Shown: positions 31,071 through 44,743 of the stretch, piece by piece
Layout: each line of letters begins with the position of its first letter
Position numbering within the stretch: the stretch's first letter is position 1
From: Siphonodentalium dalli
Taxonomy: Eukaryota > Mollusca > Scaphopoda > Gadilida > Siphonodentaliidae
Length of the DNA stretch: 64,000 bases
NCBI GenBank assembly: GCA_032622095.1
Contig: CP136066.1
Location: forward strand, 150,362,224-150,426,223
Reading direction: 5' to 3'
The notes under the pieces: generated by a model
Seen by the model: only the letters and a program-made list of their open reading frames with translations
Database searches by the model: none
What the model was told of the DNA's origin: nothing
Made by a program: the position numbers and the translations under genes

Positions 31071-32326
31071 TTAAGTCCATATAATAAGCAGTTGCATTTC
31101 TCATAATATATGGTGTGGTATTGGAAACAACATGTATTTATCTTGCGGGTCCGCTTGGAACTTGTTCAATTATAACGTTGGTGTATTTTATTTTTGAATT
31201 TTATATTGATTTTTCGAATGATGAAATTCCAGAAACAATTCTCAAAAATATATTTATTGCAAAATTTTATAATTTACCAAGTGGACCCCCTAGATAAATA
31301 CCCGTTGTTTCCAATACCATAACAAGTTACACTGAGAAGTATGTTAAACTCTGTAACTTTTGCTCCGAAGATTTGCATGGACATCCCCATTCAAAATTGT
31401 TCACTTGACCGGCCCCTTAAGCAATTTTCTCCGATGGACAAAAATTAATTCAACTTTCTACAAGTCCTACGTGAATTCAGAATGGAAGTTGGCAAGACGT
31501 TTCAGGGACAATACATATAATCACATAATGGTGCAGACGAAGATGTTAATGATATGATAATTAATGTGGATGCGCAAAAGATGTTACTCAGCATTGCGCA
31601 ATTGTCAAATAAGCGAAATATTTACAACGAAAAAATTGTAAGCTATGTAAGAAACAAACTTTAATTTTAATAAATTGATACTTACCCTGGTCACAGAATT
31701 AATTTAAACATTAAAATACTACTTGGTAATACGAATCGGGACATTTAAATTCCTTCCCGGCGTGTACGCATTAACAGTCGAAGCGTGTGTGAGGAACGTG
31801 TCCGGGCATGCTCCGCAATGCTTTTGGAATACACAATGTTGTATGTCAATCAAATGGAAGCCAACCAATTGAATAAATACCCGCCACCGAGTATTTGTAT
31901 ATAGCGGGAGGCTCCACTTGCTGGGTGTTGAATTGGGCTGGCTCTTTTTTAATTCTTCAATTTTGCTTTGTAATGCTTTCGTGTATATTATAAGGTGACG
32001 AAAAAGGGGGAGAAGATATTGTAGAAAGTAGAAGGTCAGTATTTTGGTCACAATATTTGCATGCATAGTGCTATTGTCTTTTAATATATATGATAAGTTA
32101 TCTCTTTATATGTACATATGTTTGTTTTGAGTGATCATTATGATATTAAGGGGCAGTACCAGGAACGTGGTTATTGATGGGCATCGTTAACAGGAAGGTG
32201 CCCATGTGCAAAGCTTTGAATTTTAACTCCAGCACTTGAACAGACAATTTATTGTAAATAATGGGCCCTTTCAAAAACCAGACACATTCTTGTAAATAAT
32301 GGGAATGGCAACGCTCATTGAGTCAT

Positions 32327-32523
32327 TGCATGGTGCATAGCTTGATATAGAGGCCCTTTCGGTGTAACAGATGAATTCCCGATTAGAAATCACATGTTTA
32401 CATTGACAAATATATTAATAACACAAATTCTCCATATATTTGTCAATGTAACCTGATATATGCAATCGGGAATTAATCTGTTGCAACGAAGAAGGCCTCT
32501 GGTCGAAAGCTATGCACCATGCA
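32327..32523. repeat. Imperfect 197-bp hairpin
   Basis: TTGCATGGTGCATAGCTT at the left and AAGCTATGCACCATGCAA at the right are reverse complements. Inner blocks (AGAGGCC, TAACAGATGAATTCCCGATT, ACATTGACAAATATAT) also pair. Foldback element. Confidence 0.65.
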
Positions 32524-33049
32524 ATACAAGTATTGTCATATCGATTATTTTGATTATTATGTCCCTACCTTGGAGAATCATTAATACTATAATTAATACT
32601 ATCATTTTTGTAAACTTAATTTCAAACTCTTAATTGGCTAGAATGTTTCAATGGTACCCCAGGCTTTTGAACTATTGAGTAATTCCGACGAGCGTGTAAC
32701 GCGTACCCTCTACTGTTGGACGTTTATCAACTACTTTCCACTAGCTGTATATAATGGAATGTAAAACTATATATAGAGTGATTTCAACCAACTGTCCAGT
32801 CTGAGATTGCAAACTGCTGATGTTGCTGATGTTAGGCATGGCATGTGCCTGTTAAAATATTTGAAAATAATTTGGTGGTATATATAAGCCTGGTCAGCCA
32901 CCCTAAAGAACTCAAGCCAAGCCGATCTCTCACAGAATTAATCAAGACCCCCCCCCCCGAGGATACATGCACCCAATAACATTATCGATTATATGTCCCA
33001 ACCGATTTGTCACCATAAACTGCCATTGATTGGTAAGTGTTTTATACCT

Positions 33050-33420
33050 GACAATAATTAGATCTTACCCATAAACCAACCACTATGAAGTTTTATTGCA
33101 TGGTCACTGGTCAGATGTGGACTTTAAACAGAAGAAGTTTTAACACTTTTTGAACATTTGTCATGTAGGCATACTTACAATGTTCGTTCAGCTGGCTCGT
33201 CTTTGACAAAGAGCGTTTATGATTTCGTTTCCCAAAAGCGACAGAGAATGAAGAGCGTTCTCATTTACGATTTTTTTGGTACTCGTTTTCAAACTAAACT
33301 GATGAATGCTTTTGTAGGTTTCGCGATGTCTGTACCATACACAAATGATGATTGCAAGCTGTTGCAAGTATTTTAAATTGTGACATTTTGTCTAATTTGG
33401 TGTCAAATCGGATAGTGCAT
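33050..33420 (+). repeat. Paired-AAAGAGCG dispersed repeat (copy 2)
   Basis: AAAGAGCG at 33208-33215 and GAAGAGCG at 33250-33257, with shared blocks GAAGTTTTAACAC, TTTGAACATTTGTCA and GATGAATGCTTTTGTAGGTTTC. Same family as copies at 13.9, 35.4 and 48.8 kb. Confidence 0.65.
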
Positions 33421-33751
33421 CTTTAAGATTAATACATCAGGGTTTTGGTAACATAGCAGCAAATCGTGAGTCATTATAACTATGTCAGGAAAAAGTACTA
33501 TATATATGCAGCAATAGAATCAACCGATAGACTAGCTTTGTTCTCGTATAGAATGTATTTATTTAAGACAGGCAAGGTCAAATTGGCTTTTCATATTTGA
33601 CAGAACTTGGTGTATGATACACACATATAGGATTTGATTGTCACAATCGGAAACATGCACACATGCATGGTGCATGGCACGGTGCACTAAAGACTTCAAC
33701 TTCAACTCCGCAGTGTGTCAATTTCCTTTGTTTCGGACACATTGCATATTA

Positions 33752-34110
33752 AAGTGATGTGAAACACTCCGGTAGTGTGATCAAATAGAATTGGAGAATA
33801 TTATGAGTCAATGAGTTATTTTTACGAATATTAATGGAAATTGAAAACACACACCGACATTCTTATGCATTAAGTAAATGCAATGACTCTAGATAGCGAA
33901 ATCATTTGCGTTAGTTTATCGCCGATTATTGCGTCCCGAATCGAGATGTAAATATTTACAATTGAGCGTATAGTTCAGACGATGTTTTCTATGGGGTGGA
34001 TTGGTCGATTTCTTTGAAATTTTCGGTGATGTTTGTACAATGTTTCATTCCACATGTTGGCATAGCGCCTGAGTTTATCACAGCCGAACAAGTCCATAAC
34101 ATGTCTTTAA
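33752..34110 (+). repeat. Dispersed repeat (second copy of 19845-20110)
   Basis: TTAAAGTGATGTGAAACACT, TCGCCGATTATTGCGTCC and GTTGGCATA blocks are in the same order as at 19845. Non-coding. Confidence 0.65.
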
Positions 34111-34399
34111 ACACAAGGTCCAAGGGAATTCGTTTGCGTAATTCGGACATTCGTTGCCCTGAATTCATAAAATTCGAATTAAAGATATCTTGTCCGATTT
34201 TACACCAGTAAGGGTGCATTTACATTGCTATAGAAATGTACATAGATCTGCACGCAGACTAGTGTAAACGGGTTGATATAGAAATGCACACAGAAAGAAA
34301 ACGGTATTAGTTCGTGTGAGCAAAAATCGTGTCCGCTATACGTCACGGTCAACGCCGAAGCATTGCGACAGGCAAATCAGTTTTGATTAATTGTTACTC

Positions 34400-34960
34400 G
34401 GGCTTGGCGAATGTGTTTTAGTTTTCGTTGTCATTTCAACCCGTGTATTTCGAATATTGAACACGGATAGGGACGTGGCAACTTGTTCAACGGTTGGATA
34501 TTTCATACCTGACACAACATTAGTTGTAATTTCCAAACCAGCAATAGATTGAAAATAATCTTGTAGTTTGATTTTCAAACATTTTATTTGGGGGGGGGGG
34601 GGGGGGGTATTGTTTTCGGACCAATATTTGCATAATTTCCTACTTTTTATCAAAATTTTGAGCTGGAATGGCCATCAGCTGGAAATTTTCCAACCTTATC
34701 ATAGGGGCGGGTGTAATGTTGGAAATGTCCAACACTTGGAAAGATTGTGACCTGGTCCCTCCCCGTGGTCAGTCATTATCATCATATTTATTGTCTAACA
34801 GCTATATATAAAAACTGCATGTAATTTAAGAAAACAATATTGTCCTACACTGGTCAACATTGTCATTGGAATTGTCATCAGTTGAAAAATTTACTACATT
34901 TGGTCAAATAAAGGGTGTTGTATAGGGTAACTGCATGATTTTCATTCTTTCTTCGAACCA
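34400..34960. repeat. Dispersed repeat (copy 2 of the 30.1-kb family)
   Basis: TTCATACCTGACACAACATTAG, CAGCAATAGATTGAAAATAA and CAGCTGGAAATTTTCCAACC recur at 39.4-39.8 kb; a G-run sits at about 34591-34607. Confidence 0.55.
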
Positions 34961-35214
34961 TTATCAAGTGGTATAAGGATACACTTTAATCTGCGGCACA
35001 TACCAAATCGCTGTTATCTGTTGATAGTTGATACATTTTTATGTCTGGCCTAAACTGACACGACTCGCAGTGAATTGTCAATTACCAGAGTACTGATGAG
35101 CGCGCGTTCACTATTAGTAATCATGTTGTGATCACAGTAATGCGCGACACGTGACTTCATACAGATCTGTATACATTTCTATAGCAATGTAAATGCACCC
35201 TAAAGCACAATTCG

Positions 35215-35650
35215 TAGGTTTTATATACCAGAGCATAATTATATCGTGTCCATGGACCCATTAATATGATGTTTTGGTGGCCATGTGTCGACTTTCAAGA
35301 CGGGGAGTTTTAACACGTTTTGAATATTTGTCAGGCAATATATATATAGCAAAACTTCCAATACTCGAGCACTCTAAATAGTCGAGATGCAATATTGCTC
35401 ACCGGGGAGGCAATATTTGCATTTATTGAGGTGCAATATTTAACCTCCCGTCCAAAATGCTATCTTGCCTAATTTCGTCTCAGATAAAGAGCGTCTTTGC
35501 TTTTCCAGCTCATCAAAGGTGGTATAAACAATAAAGAGCGTTCTCATTTATGAAATTTTGTATCGTCGTCAACGTAAACCTGGTGGATGTTTTTTTTGTA
35601 AGTTTCAGCAATGCATGCATGTGCCATAGGAATGATGCTGGATGCAAGTA
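35215..35650 (+). repeat. Paired-AAAGAGCG dispersed repeat (copy 3)
   Basis: AAAGAGCG at 35486-35493 and 35533-35540, 47 nt apart, with the leading GGGGAGTTTTAACACGTTTT and the trailing CGTAAACCTGGTGGATG blocks shared with the other copies. Confidence 0.65.
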
Positions 35651-35731
35651 TTTTGCCTGCATGGCAAGCTGAACTTTGGCCTAGGAATTATTGAGTAATT
35701 TTATGTAAAATCGGACGTGTTTTGTTCTATA

Positions 35732-35826
35732 GGGGTCAAAGTTATGGAGTAGCATTCCATATATGTAATTCATGAATAACCAAAAGCTCCATATATGGAA
35801 TGCTACTCCATGCAGAACTTTGACCC
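35732..35826. repeat. Hairpin of about 95 bp
   Basis: TGGAGTAGCATTCCATATATG pairs with CATATATGGAATGCTACTCCA; outer GGGTCAAAGTT pairs with AACTTTGACCC. Probable small foldback element. Confidence 0.7.
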
Positions 35827-37894
35827 GCAGCACTAAAAAAACGGAACGGGGCTGGTGGATCCAATATGGCCGCGACTCAGTGACAAGCCGTATATTGTAA
35901 ACGTATATTAAATTCCAATGACAAAGTCACGCTAAACAATCCGACGTGAATGGCGAAATTTTGCAACAAAATTAATTTGCAAAAATGAACTTAAAAAAAA
36001 ATACGGGGAAAAACGCCGTCCTTTTGATTATACCATACATTTATATACAGTACAATAAGATAATGGTGTTTTCCGCACAATTCGTACAACCATGTATATG
36101 CAAATAAGTTTCAAAAATACAATCATTATTTTCCACCGCGTGTATCGAACTTACTGTGAGTAATATCCGAGTTATTCCATTACTGTGAGTCGATTACAGC
36201 ATTATGCGACAAGTGGCTAAAATGTTCAGGCTTCATACGCTATATATTCCCCGGTTATCTAAATTCATGCCTGTGGTATTTATAGCCCTGGAAAATCCCA
36301 GGTACTGGGAACAAATATCCACTATATATATAAACACACACCAACGTAAATGCCACATGCATTATTTACGGCCACGTTTAACTTCATTTTCCTGGAACGT
36401 ATAGGCAGTTTCAATTAGCCTGCATGATTTGGACTCGATGCAAACTGTAATGATTCTCTGTTTCAAACAGCACATTTATCATGTACCCTGATGTACCTGT
36501 TAATATCAAGAACATTTTTGACACATACTGCATGTCGAATTTATTTACTACGTCGGTTACTCGTGGCCTTCTTTATACGAGCATGTATGTGGGCAGATGT
36601 GTTCGGTATAGAAACATAGAATGGCTATTAATTGTTTTTATTCTATATATCTATTCGGGTATATATATATAATCGTCGTCATCATTCATTTGGGCTATAT
36701 AGCTACTGGGCTGACCATTCCAAATCTCCCCGATGGGACGGGGGTATAGCACCCTGACCCCTCTCCTTGTCGCGAGGAGTATAGTGGGTGGTTCTTACAC
36801 GCAGACATTTCTTTGGATTATCCCATTCAGGTATAAAAGGTATGCATGGGGATGGTCTATTATTCATTTGGAGGGGTGTTCAGAACAACAGACGACAGGC
36901 AGATCAAAATATAATACAAGTATACAGAAGAATTGATATTCATTAATTGGGTGGGAAATGTTCAGATAATAAGTTCAACAAACGGCCTATATGGTCGATT
37001 TTTAGGAACTACTCGTCAATGCGCACTTAGCAAGGAATGGTTTAATAAAACGACGCAAATCTAGTTAAGATAAGAACATGGGAGTTACACCCACATTTGG
37101 CCCGCACTGCAGGGGTCACAATACAAATTATTCAAAAACAAAAAAAACAGAACTGGGTTTTCTCAGTATATATAAAACAATTAAAGTATCGTCGTAATAA
37201 TACTGATGTGGAAATTCCCGGTATACATGTGTTGGGTCTATTTTTGAAGTATGCATGTGTGCATATGTAAACAGTAACGCCTCTTCTATTAATCTTAGTT
37301 ATGTAAGTATAACAAACCAGTGAAGGATACCACGCAAATGTAGGTGTCTACATATATGAGCAGGTAGACCGATATGTGTGGGCAGTCTTACCATAATTAA
37401 ACTTGTATCATTTTGAACAACAAAACCGCATTCGACAAATCACAGTGCACCGCACAAAAACCAGCCAAGCTTCGATAGTGTCTGCTAAATTTGATGGATA
37501 GCGATACCACATTTAGCACTTTGCATGACCTCAAATAATGTGGGTCAAACTGCATTTCGCAATACCAGAAGCATATTGCATGGTAAGATAATATGATATC
37601 GAGAAATAAATTATTAGAAGTTATGTTACTCTGCTTATTATTCCCTATTATCTATTCAAAAACAATTTACAGAAATAAATTAATTCGATTTTAGAGAACT
37701 TTTATGAAAACGTTTGCCGACGTTCGTCCTCCACGCTGCCTCCACGCTGTCAAAGGTGGGGAAAACCCATCTATTTTAATCGATGGCGTCAACTCTCGCT
37801 TCTGATTGGCTGTCGGCCGTATGAAGCGGTGGAGAATGTGAATGAAATCTGGACATGTTCAGACTTGCTCCTGTGTATTGATGTTTCATTGAGT

Positions 37895-38590
37895 TAAATC
37901 TCTCACTCAGACCACGTTGAGTCAGCGCGCCGACAGGATCCAAGGAATTATAGCTGAATTTATCTGAAAATAAACTATATAATCTGTCATTTTGTGGGGT
38001 GAAATTATTCAGGTGAGCGCAACATACACATTTACTAGCATTTAACTGTCTTCGCCTCATTATTATATTATGTGGGTATGCATTGCGCAACATATCTGTC
38101 AATTTGTTTCCATTGCACGGAATTTGTTTTCAAGGCAGAATTGTACGTGAGCCTACATTTTAAAGACATTTGCAACTATAAATAATTAACGTTGCAATTT
38201 TAAATATTTTTATTGAGTTATAATTATTGTTGCTGATGATGATGTTGTTGTTGTCATTTTTATTGTTGCTGTCGTTGTTGATAATTTGTTGGTTATAAAT
38301 TGCTCTCTCATGCCGACCACGTTGAACCACCGCGCCGACAGGAGCTTCGGATTTACAGCTGAAATGATGGTGCAAAAATTCCAAAATGCACAATTTTACC
38401 GGCATTTATATAGTCCCCATCTCACTGTTATGTTATGTGGGTATGCATTGCTAAACGTATCTGCAATTTGTTTCCATTGCATAAAATTTGTTTTCAAGGC
38501 GGTAATGTAAGTGAGCCTACATTTTAAAGACATTTTCATATTAAATATTAACTTTGCAATTTGAAATATTTTTATTGAGTTATCTTTATT
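37895..38590. repeat. Diverged tandem duplication of about 360-400 bp
   Basis: ACCACGTTGAGTCAGCGCGCCGACAGGA near 37910 matches 38318 onward, and GAGCCTACATTTTAAAGACATTT near 38151 recurs at 38512. Both halves end in TTTAAATATTTTTATTGAGTTAT-like sequence. Confidence 0.6.
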
Positions 38591-38595
38591 GATGA

Positions 38596-38596
<1 letters not shown>

Positions 38597-38644
<48 letters not shown>

Positions 38645-38664
38645 ATTATTATTATTATTATTAT
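38597..38664. repeat. (TTG)n then (TTA)n microsatellite
   Basis: About 47 bp of TTG repeats directly followed by about 20 bp of TTA repeats. Confidence 0.95.
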
Positions 38665-38858
38665 TGCTGTTTCTGATGTTAATAATCATTGGTACTCAAA
38701 AGACGTAAGTGCTTATTATTGCTGAATCAGCATCAGTTGTACAATACGGTAGTTCACACTGAGCAAGTGCAAGATCACAAAGGTGCCCTTTTCAATTCCT
38801 CGATAAATATTATGATCACCCTAAATTCATGAAATTGTCCCCAAATAGAAATTTTTAA

Positions 38859-39234
38859 AGGTACTCAATCTGATTCGATTGTCCCCATATCGTTAGATTT
38901 CAACAACAGCGACAAAAAAAAAATTTGAAATGCCGCTTCAGTTAATTGTCAGAATCGTAATTGTCCAAAATAATAATGGTGACCACAGTCAACTATAGTA
39001 TAAAATTGTCCAAAACCCGGTTATTTATCTACATTTTGTTCAACGAAAGCCACTTCATTTTAGAGTTATCCATCTTCATCCGCTATTGGTCCGATACACT
39101 GGATTTCAAAAATCGATATCTAATCAGTCTGAGCTTTGATGGATGGGTTCCTTGACTCAAATAAAATATTGTGTACCCCCACCCCCAAGCCAAAGAAATA
39201 GTAATTTGGGAGCCTTAATTTGGATTATGCATAT
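38859..39234. mobile_element. TTAA MITE, family AGGTACTCAA (copy 3)
   Basis: Starts AGGTACTCAATCTGATTCGA after TTAA (38855-38858). The right end is decayed (GGATTATGCATAT before TTAA 39235-39238). The interior shares the GAGCTTTGATGGATGGGTTCC and CCAAGCCAAAGAAATAGTAAT blocks. Confidence 0.65.
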
Positions 39235-39379
39235 TTAACTGGCAACATCTATGAAACGGAAATATTCGCCGATATTATTGGAAATGCATAAGCCAGCTAT
39301 TCGGACGACGAATTATAGAGTGATAAGATCAACATATTTTTATTTCACGAAACACTGTCTTGTTTTGGAAACCATATCA

Positions 39380-40620
39380 CTTACTTAACCACTTGTTAAA
39401 CCCAGAGACGTGGCGACAAGGGGTGGGGTGACCCCCCCCCCCCAACTTTGGTCAAAATTTTCACCAGTTGGAAATTTCATACCTGCCAAAACATTAGTTG
39501 GAAAAATTTCACACCAACAATAGGTTGATAATGTTCTTGTAGTTTGATTTTCAAACAATTTATTGAGGGAATTAATTGTTTTTGGACCAATATATATTTG
39601 CATATTTTCCTATTTTTTGTCAAAATTTTGGACTGAAATGGTCATCCGTTGGAAATTGGAATTTTGAAAGCTTGTGCCCTGGTCCCTCCCCCGTGGCCAG
39701 TCAAAAACTGCTAGTTAATTTAAGATTAAGAAAACAATATTGTCATAACTTTGTTCAACATTGTCATTGGAATTGTCATCAGTTGGAAATTTTCCAACCT
39801 AAGTGGGGGTGTCAGGTTTGAAATTTCTAATTCTAGGAAGACTTGAGGCTAGTCTAGATGCTAGGATTTTGCGACTTTCTTGTTCAGATTCAAAACTTTT
39901 CGCACACCGGGCCGAACCGTGGTCGGCCTGGTGTGTCATTGTCCCTCCCCGTGGCCAATACAGAACTGCTAATTAGTTTAACAAAACAATATTTTACTAC
40001 ATTTGGTCAAACTTGTGGACTGAAATGGTCATCAATTGGATAATTTTCCAACCTGAGGGGGAGTATGACTGAGGTTTGAATTTTCTAACTCTAGGAAAGC
40101 TTCAGTTGAGGCCAGTCTAGATACTAGGATTTGCGATTTTCTTGTATAGTTTTCAAAATTTTCTCACACCGGGCCGAACAACCGTGGTGGGCCTGGTCTC
40201 TTGTCTGTAGCCGTGTGTATTTGTCTGGAGTTAGACCACTACTAGTAGATGTTAGGATTTATGCAATTTTCAGGTTAAACTATCTGAATGTTCTAATACC
40301 GGGAATATAGAACCATGGTTTATGAATATATAGGATATTAGGCTTGAGCACTGAGGTGCAAGGGGGAGGGGGTTGCAAATGGAATTATGCAAAACTTGTG
40401 TTTGGTTTGATTCAAGGGGGAGTGCAATTGGAATTTCCCAAGGTGGACACCCCAACGGAGATCCTCTAGCCACGTCCCTGGTTAAACCGGGCATAGTTAC
40501 GGCAATTACAGGGACGAAGTTTGGCCAAAATGTGCCACAGTTTGTTGGAAATCTCATGCCTGGCACATTGGTTTCGGACCTAATGTTTTAAAGGGAGACT
40601 ACCTAAATCCAGCTATTTAA
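39380..40620. repeat. Tandemly arranged copies of the 30.1-kb repeat family
   Basis: Two to three successive diverged units with GTTGGAAATTTTCCAACC, CTAGATGCTAGGATTT and CACCGGGCCGAAC blocks. The last portion (40330-40500, GGTGCAAGGGGGAGGGGG) matches 30310-30400. Confidence 0.55.
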
Positions 40621-40739
40621 TATGGGGCCAACTCAATCTCTATTCAACAGATTCAAAAAACATGAAACAAATGAATGAGTTTGAGTCAGAGACGAGTGAA
40701 ACATGCCATTATTTACGCTGAGCGATATAAAACAAAATG

Positions 40740-40740
<1 letters not shown>

Positions 40741-40780
<40 letters not shown>

Positions 40781-40816
40781 AGTAGGATATGTCTGTCTGT
40801 CTCTCTCTCTCTCCCC

Positions 40817-40895
<79 letters not shown>
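40741..40895. repeat. (AT)n and (CT)n microsatellites
   Basis: About 36 bp of AT repeats (40741-40776), then a CT repeat from about 40797 to 40895 followed by CTGC and GTCC short repeats. The long Ser/Leu or Arg/Glu frames here are artefacts of the repeat. Confidence 0.95.
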
Positions 40896-40898
<3 letters not shown>

Positions 40899-41439
40899 GC
40901 CTGCCTGCCTGCCTGTCTGTCCGTCCGTCCGGATTTGTCACATGCAACACCAGTATAAGGTTTATGCATCTAGTTTTACAAATACAAATTATACATACCC
41001 CCTGCATATACAGTGTCAGAGATATCATTTGTCTCTGCACGCAAGTTCATGGTCCCAACTGTTGAACATGTGTTTTGGCTGTGATACAGTTGAGTATAAT
41101 CTGATAAGAACTCAATCTTGACTTTCGAGTCACTTTTGACATTTTGCAGACAATACGTATCCATGACATATTAGTTTTTAAGCTCCAATTCAACTAGAGT
41201 TGACATATTTTGAAAATAATTGCATAGATAGGATATTTACCAGGCTACAATTGGAAATATTATTTTATAAATTGCTGATATCTGCAAACCTATAGGTCAT
41301 TGTGCATGATACACACAATTCCATAATTCTAACTCTTTACTGATTAGTCTGCCAACCAGCCCATTATCTAGCATTATCCCATAACACATATCTTAGTCTA
41401 CTGGAGCAACTTCTATATATTATACTAAACTAGCCGAAA

Positions 41440-41560
41440 CAAACTCCCGCCAGGAGAATATATTCAGCGTCGGATGGGCCTAAAGGCCCCTTTGCGCGAC
41501 TTTGCGCACATTTTGATCTTAGAGTCTTTATTCAGCGGCGGTCCCTTTGTGCGTTTGAGG
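41440..41560. repeat. Fragment of the repeat at 25.94 kb
   Basis: CGCCAGGAGAATATATTCAG and the CGTCGGATGGGCCT-CCTTTGCGCG segment match 25945-26040. No coding potential. Confidence 0.5.
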
Positions 41561-41577
41561 TAATTTTGTTTGTTTAA

Positions 41578-41911
41578 AGGGGTACTGTACACTAAAACCG
41601 GCAATTTATGGGACCATCTCCGTTCATACTCAAAACTTCAAAAGAATATATGCAAAAAATGAATGAAATTGAGCCATTGATCAGTGGAATTACACTCATG
41701 TGATCTATGAACGATGCAGACATCATGGTAAATACACTGGAGTCATAAATTCATTTTCATCATAATTACCATGTTGTATGTATCTTTCATAGAGCACATG
41801 TGTGTATTTTGCACTAACCTAAGGCTCAATTCATTCATTTTTTGCATATATTCTTTTGAGTATAAAAGGAGATGGTCCCATTAATGTCCGGATTTAGTGT
41901 ATAGTACCCCT
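41578..41911. mobile_element. TTAA MITE, family AGGGGTACTGTAC (complete copy)
   Basis: 334 bp with long inverted ends: left AGGGGTACTGTACACTAAAA, right ending TTTAGTGTATAGTACCCCT. Flanked by TTAA at 41574-41577 and 41912-41915. The halves are reverse complements almost throughout (GGGACCATCTCC and AATGAATGAA blocks). piggyBac-type MITE. Confidence 0.8.
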
Positions 41912-42847
41912 TTAAACGTTTTATTTTATTTTTTGGATTGAACTCCTTGCTCAAGTTTCTGTTTTAATATTTATTTTTAATACTATTTTATATATATGTA
42001 TGTCACAATCACTAGCAGGCTTTCCGCCAGGTTTTTGGGAACGGGTCCTGTATCCGCCGAGGGGAAAATGCAGTCAATGTTTTCAATGTCGTGGAAACAC
42101 TAGTATAGTGGACCTACTTTTGTTGTATCGGCCAATAGAAGAATCAGAGAGTAGATTTGCTGATCGTTTTGCATTCATTTTCTACCCAAGTTACCAAGAT
42201 TCAAGATTCAATAACATTTATTTCGTATTCAATATAATTATAATATATATATATCAACAGGACCCCACAAAAAGTTTAACTTGCAAGGGCAGGGCCCTTA
42301 TGCTTGTATAATGATACAGTGTTATGTGTACGTATATTGGGTGTATATAGTGCGGGTGCGTATTTACAATGTGTGTATTATTGTATAGAGATGGGCAAGA
42401 AGGGGTGGGGGCATGGGGTGGGGGGGGGGTCGGGTTGTGAGATGGTGATTATAGTAATTTTTTTAGTTGTTATGCTTTATCTGGTAGCCAATGGATTATC
42501 TTGATGTCTTTATGCTGAGACCTGCGCGATCGTCTTGCAATTTTCAACAATGTGGGGAATACCAGTATTTAAGGTGATCAATGAAATATGGGTGTGAATA
42601 CTGCTTGATTTGGTTGAGGAATTGGTTAAGGTTATAGACAAGTTGATTATTTTTGCACTGTTGTTCAGATGAGTGACAAATAGTAACACATGGAGGAAAT
42701 GTGGCATAAATATGGTTGGCCTGTTCCTCACCGGGAGAGCTGGCCAGGAGAGGGAGGATTATACTATGAGAATAAAGAGAAGTTCATTAATTTCTGCCCC
42801 CTCTTCTGGACAGTCTCTGCCGTAAGGGACTGCTGGCTGGTATTTCC

Positions 42848-44104
42848 TTAGTATATATAATAGGGGAGAGAATACATACAAACTGGATTGTTATTTGGGG
42901 TGTATTTATTAATGAAATGTGATTTTAGGTACTTATGATATTTGTCACTAGTTTCTACGCGAAGCTTACAATCACATGGGAGTTCATTCCATAGACATCT
43001 GGCTCTGGTTGATATGGCACTTCTTGCTTTTTTTGTTCTTCTGAATTCACAATACAGATTTGAATTTGCTTTGAACCGTGTATTGTGGTTATGGATATCA
43101 TGTATATTAGTAAATATTGAAGACAGCGATTTGGGGAGTTTCTTTTGATGGAAATCATGTAAAATTTGTATTAGTTGCATGTTTCCAATGTCATTCATCA
43201 ATAGCAAATTGTGGTCCCTGCATATTTCTGGTATGCTTTTATTTTGTAAGATAGTGTGTCGATAGCTTTGTTTTGTATTTTTTCAAGATTTTCAAGGTTT
43301 TTCTTTGTTGTTGCACTCCATATGGCATTACAATATGTGAGATGTGGGATAATCAGTACAGAATAGATTGTTTTCATTGTAAATCACTGATTTTTCTCAT
43401 GACTCCTAAATTTTTTGACAGTTTTTTAGTATATAGATTCCACTTGCATATTCCATGATAATCTTCAATATTAATTCCTAGGAATTTAGTGTTTTTAACT
43501 CTTTGTATCTGATTTTCATTGATCTTGAGCTCGGGTAGGACAGTTATTTTTTTGCATAGATCTGTATTCGTAAATATCATGTAATAAGTTTTTTCTAGGT
43601 TTAGAGATAGTTTATTAGCAAGAAACCATTTGCTCATTGTCTCCATTTCTTTGTTGACTACATCATATGCCTTATTTATATCTTTATTAGAGTAAAATGC
43701 ATTTGTATCATCAGCAAATAGTATGAGATTCAGGTCCTTACAAATATTTGGAAGATCGTTCATATATATCAGAAAGAGTAGAGGGCCAAGTATAGATCCT
43801 TGTGGAACTCCACATATTATATCTGTATGTGAAGACAAGTGGCCTTCATATTGTACAGATTGTTTTCTATTAGTCAAATAGCTTTGGAACCAGTTCAGTG
43901 CAACCCCACGACATCCATAGTTTTCAAGTTTATTTAGCATTATATTATGATTTATTGTATCAAATGCTTTGATGGATCAAGGAATACCCCAATGGTGTGT
44001 TCTCTATTATCTAGGGCTTGGGTAATTTTCTCTAAGAGATCACTTAGTGCCAGAATAGTTGAGTGATTCTTTCTATTGACTTCTATATAGAATATTGTAT
44101 TTGG
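42848..44104 (-). mobile_element. LINE (jockey/L2-like), 3' half
   Basis: Frames include [40 protein letters not shown], catalytic LFADDT, and a C-terminal IHNHNTRFKANSN...LWNELP segment, all standard in this LINE group. Frame changes lie near 43960 and between 43210 and 43370. The element is split by a MITE at 44109-44739; its 5' half continues at 44744-45430. Confidence 0.8.
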
Positions 44105-44108
44105 TTAA

Positions 44109-44739
44109 AGGGGTACTGTACACAGAGATAGACGATTTTTTTATTTACTCCCACTGAAATAACTTTCAAGTTAGATTGTGTTCGCGTTATACGAGTTTCG
44201 TATAAACCTAATTTAGCGAAGAAAATATTGATCTTGGAAACAAAAATATTACGATTTCAAACTACGCGCCATGTTTTTGACCTTCACCGGAGAAAACGCA
44301 GGTCGCATGAAGAACCGGAAGTTCGTTGTTCGCAGTTTCAATCTCTTTCATCGAACAATCTCACTCCCTATAAAAATACTTGACGCTTTGAATCTTGTTT
44401 CTTTCTGGGTTTTTTCCGAATCGGTTATAGCGGGCCTTTCTTTTGCAGGTAACATGTTTTGTTTGCAACTCAATAATGTTCGCGAACGGCCGTCGATAAA
44501 AGTCACCCAACATATGAGATTTCAAGAACGGTAACTCGTAATGGCATAATTCTCCATTTTATGACTCCAGCCATAAATTGATTTATATTAAATAATTCAA
44601 GTTTACTTTTATGATAGCCTGTTAACCGGAAGGTTTTCAGTAGACATCATCGACTCAAATTAGTTATTTTAAAATATAATATTGATATTAGATAGCTATT
44701 GTCACCAGGAATTTATTGAAATTGGGGTACAGTACCCCT
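44109..44739. mobile_element. TTAA MITE, family AGGGGTACTGTAC, inserted in a LINE
   Basis: 631 bp starting AGGGGTACTGTAC and ending GTACAGTACCCCT, flanked by TTAA at 44105-44108 and 44740-44743. It interrupts the LINE between its NKYL and RKNHST segments. The interior differs from the 41578 copy, so it may be a related subfamily. Confidence 0.8.
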
Positions 44740-44743
44740 TTAA

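Noticed and set aside
40703-41121. Long Ser/Leu and Arg/Glu open frames
   Set aside because: They are translations of the (AT)n and (CT)n microsatellites in several frames.
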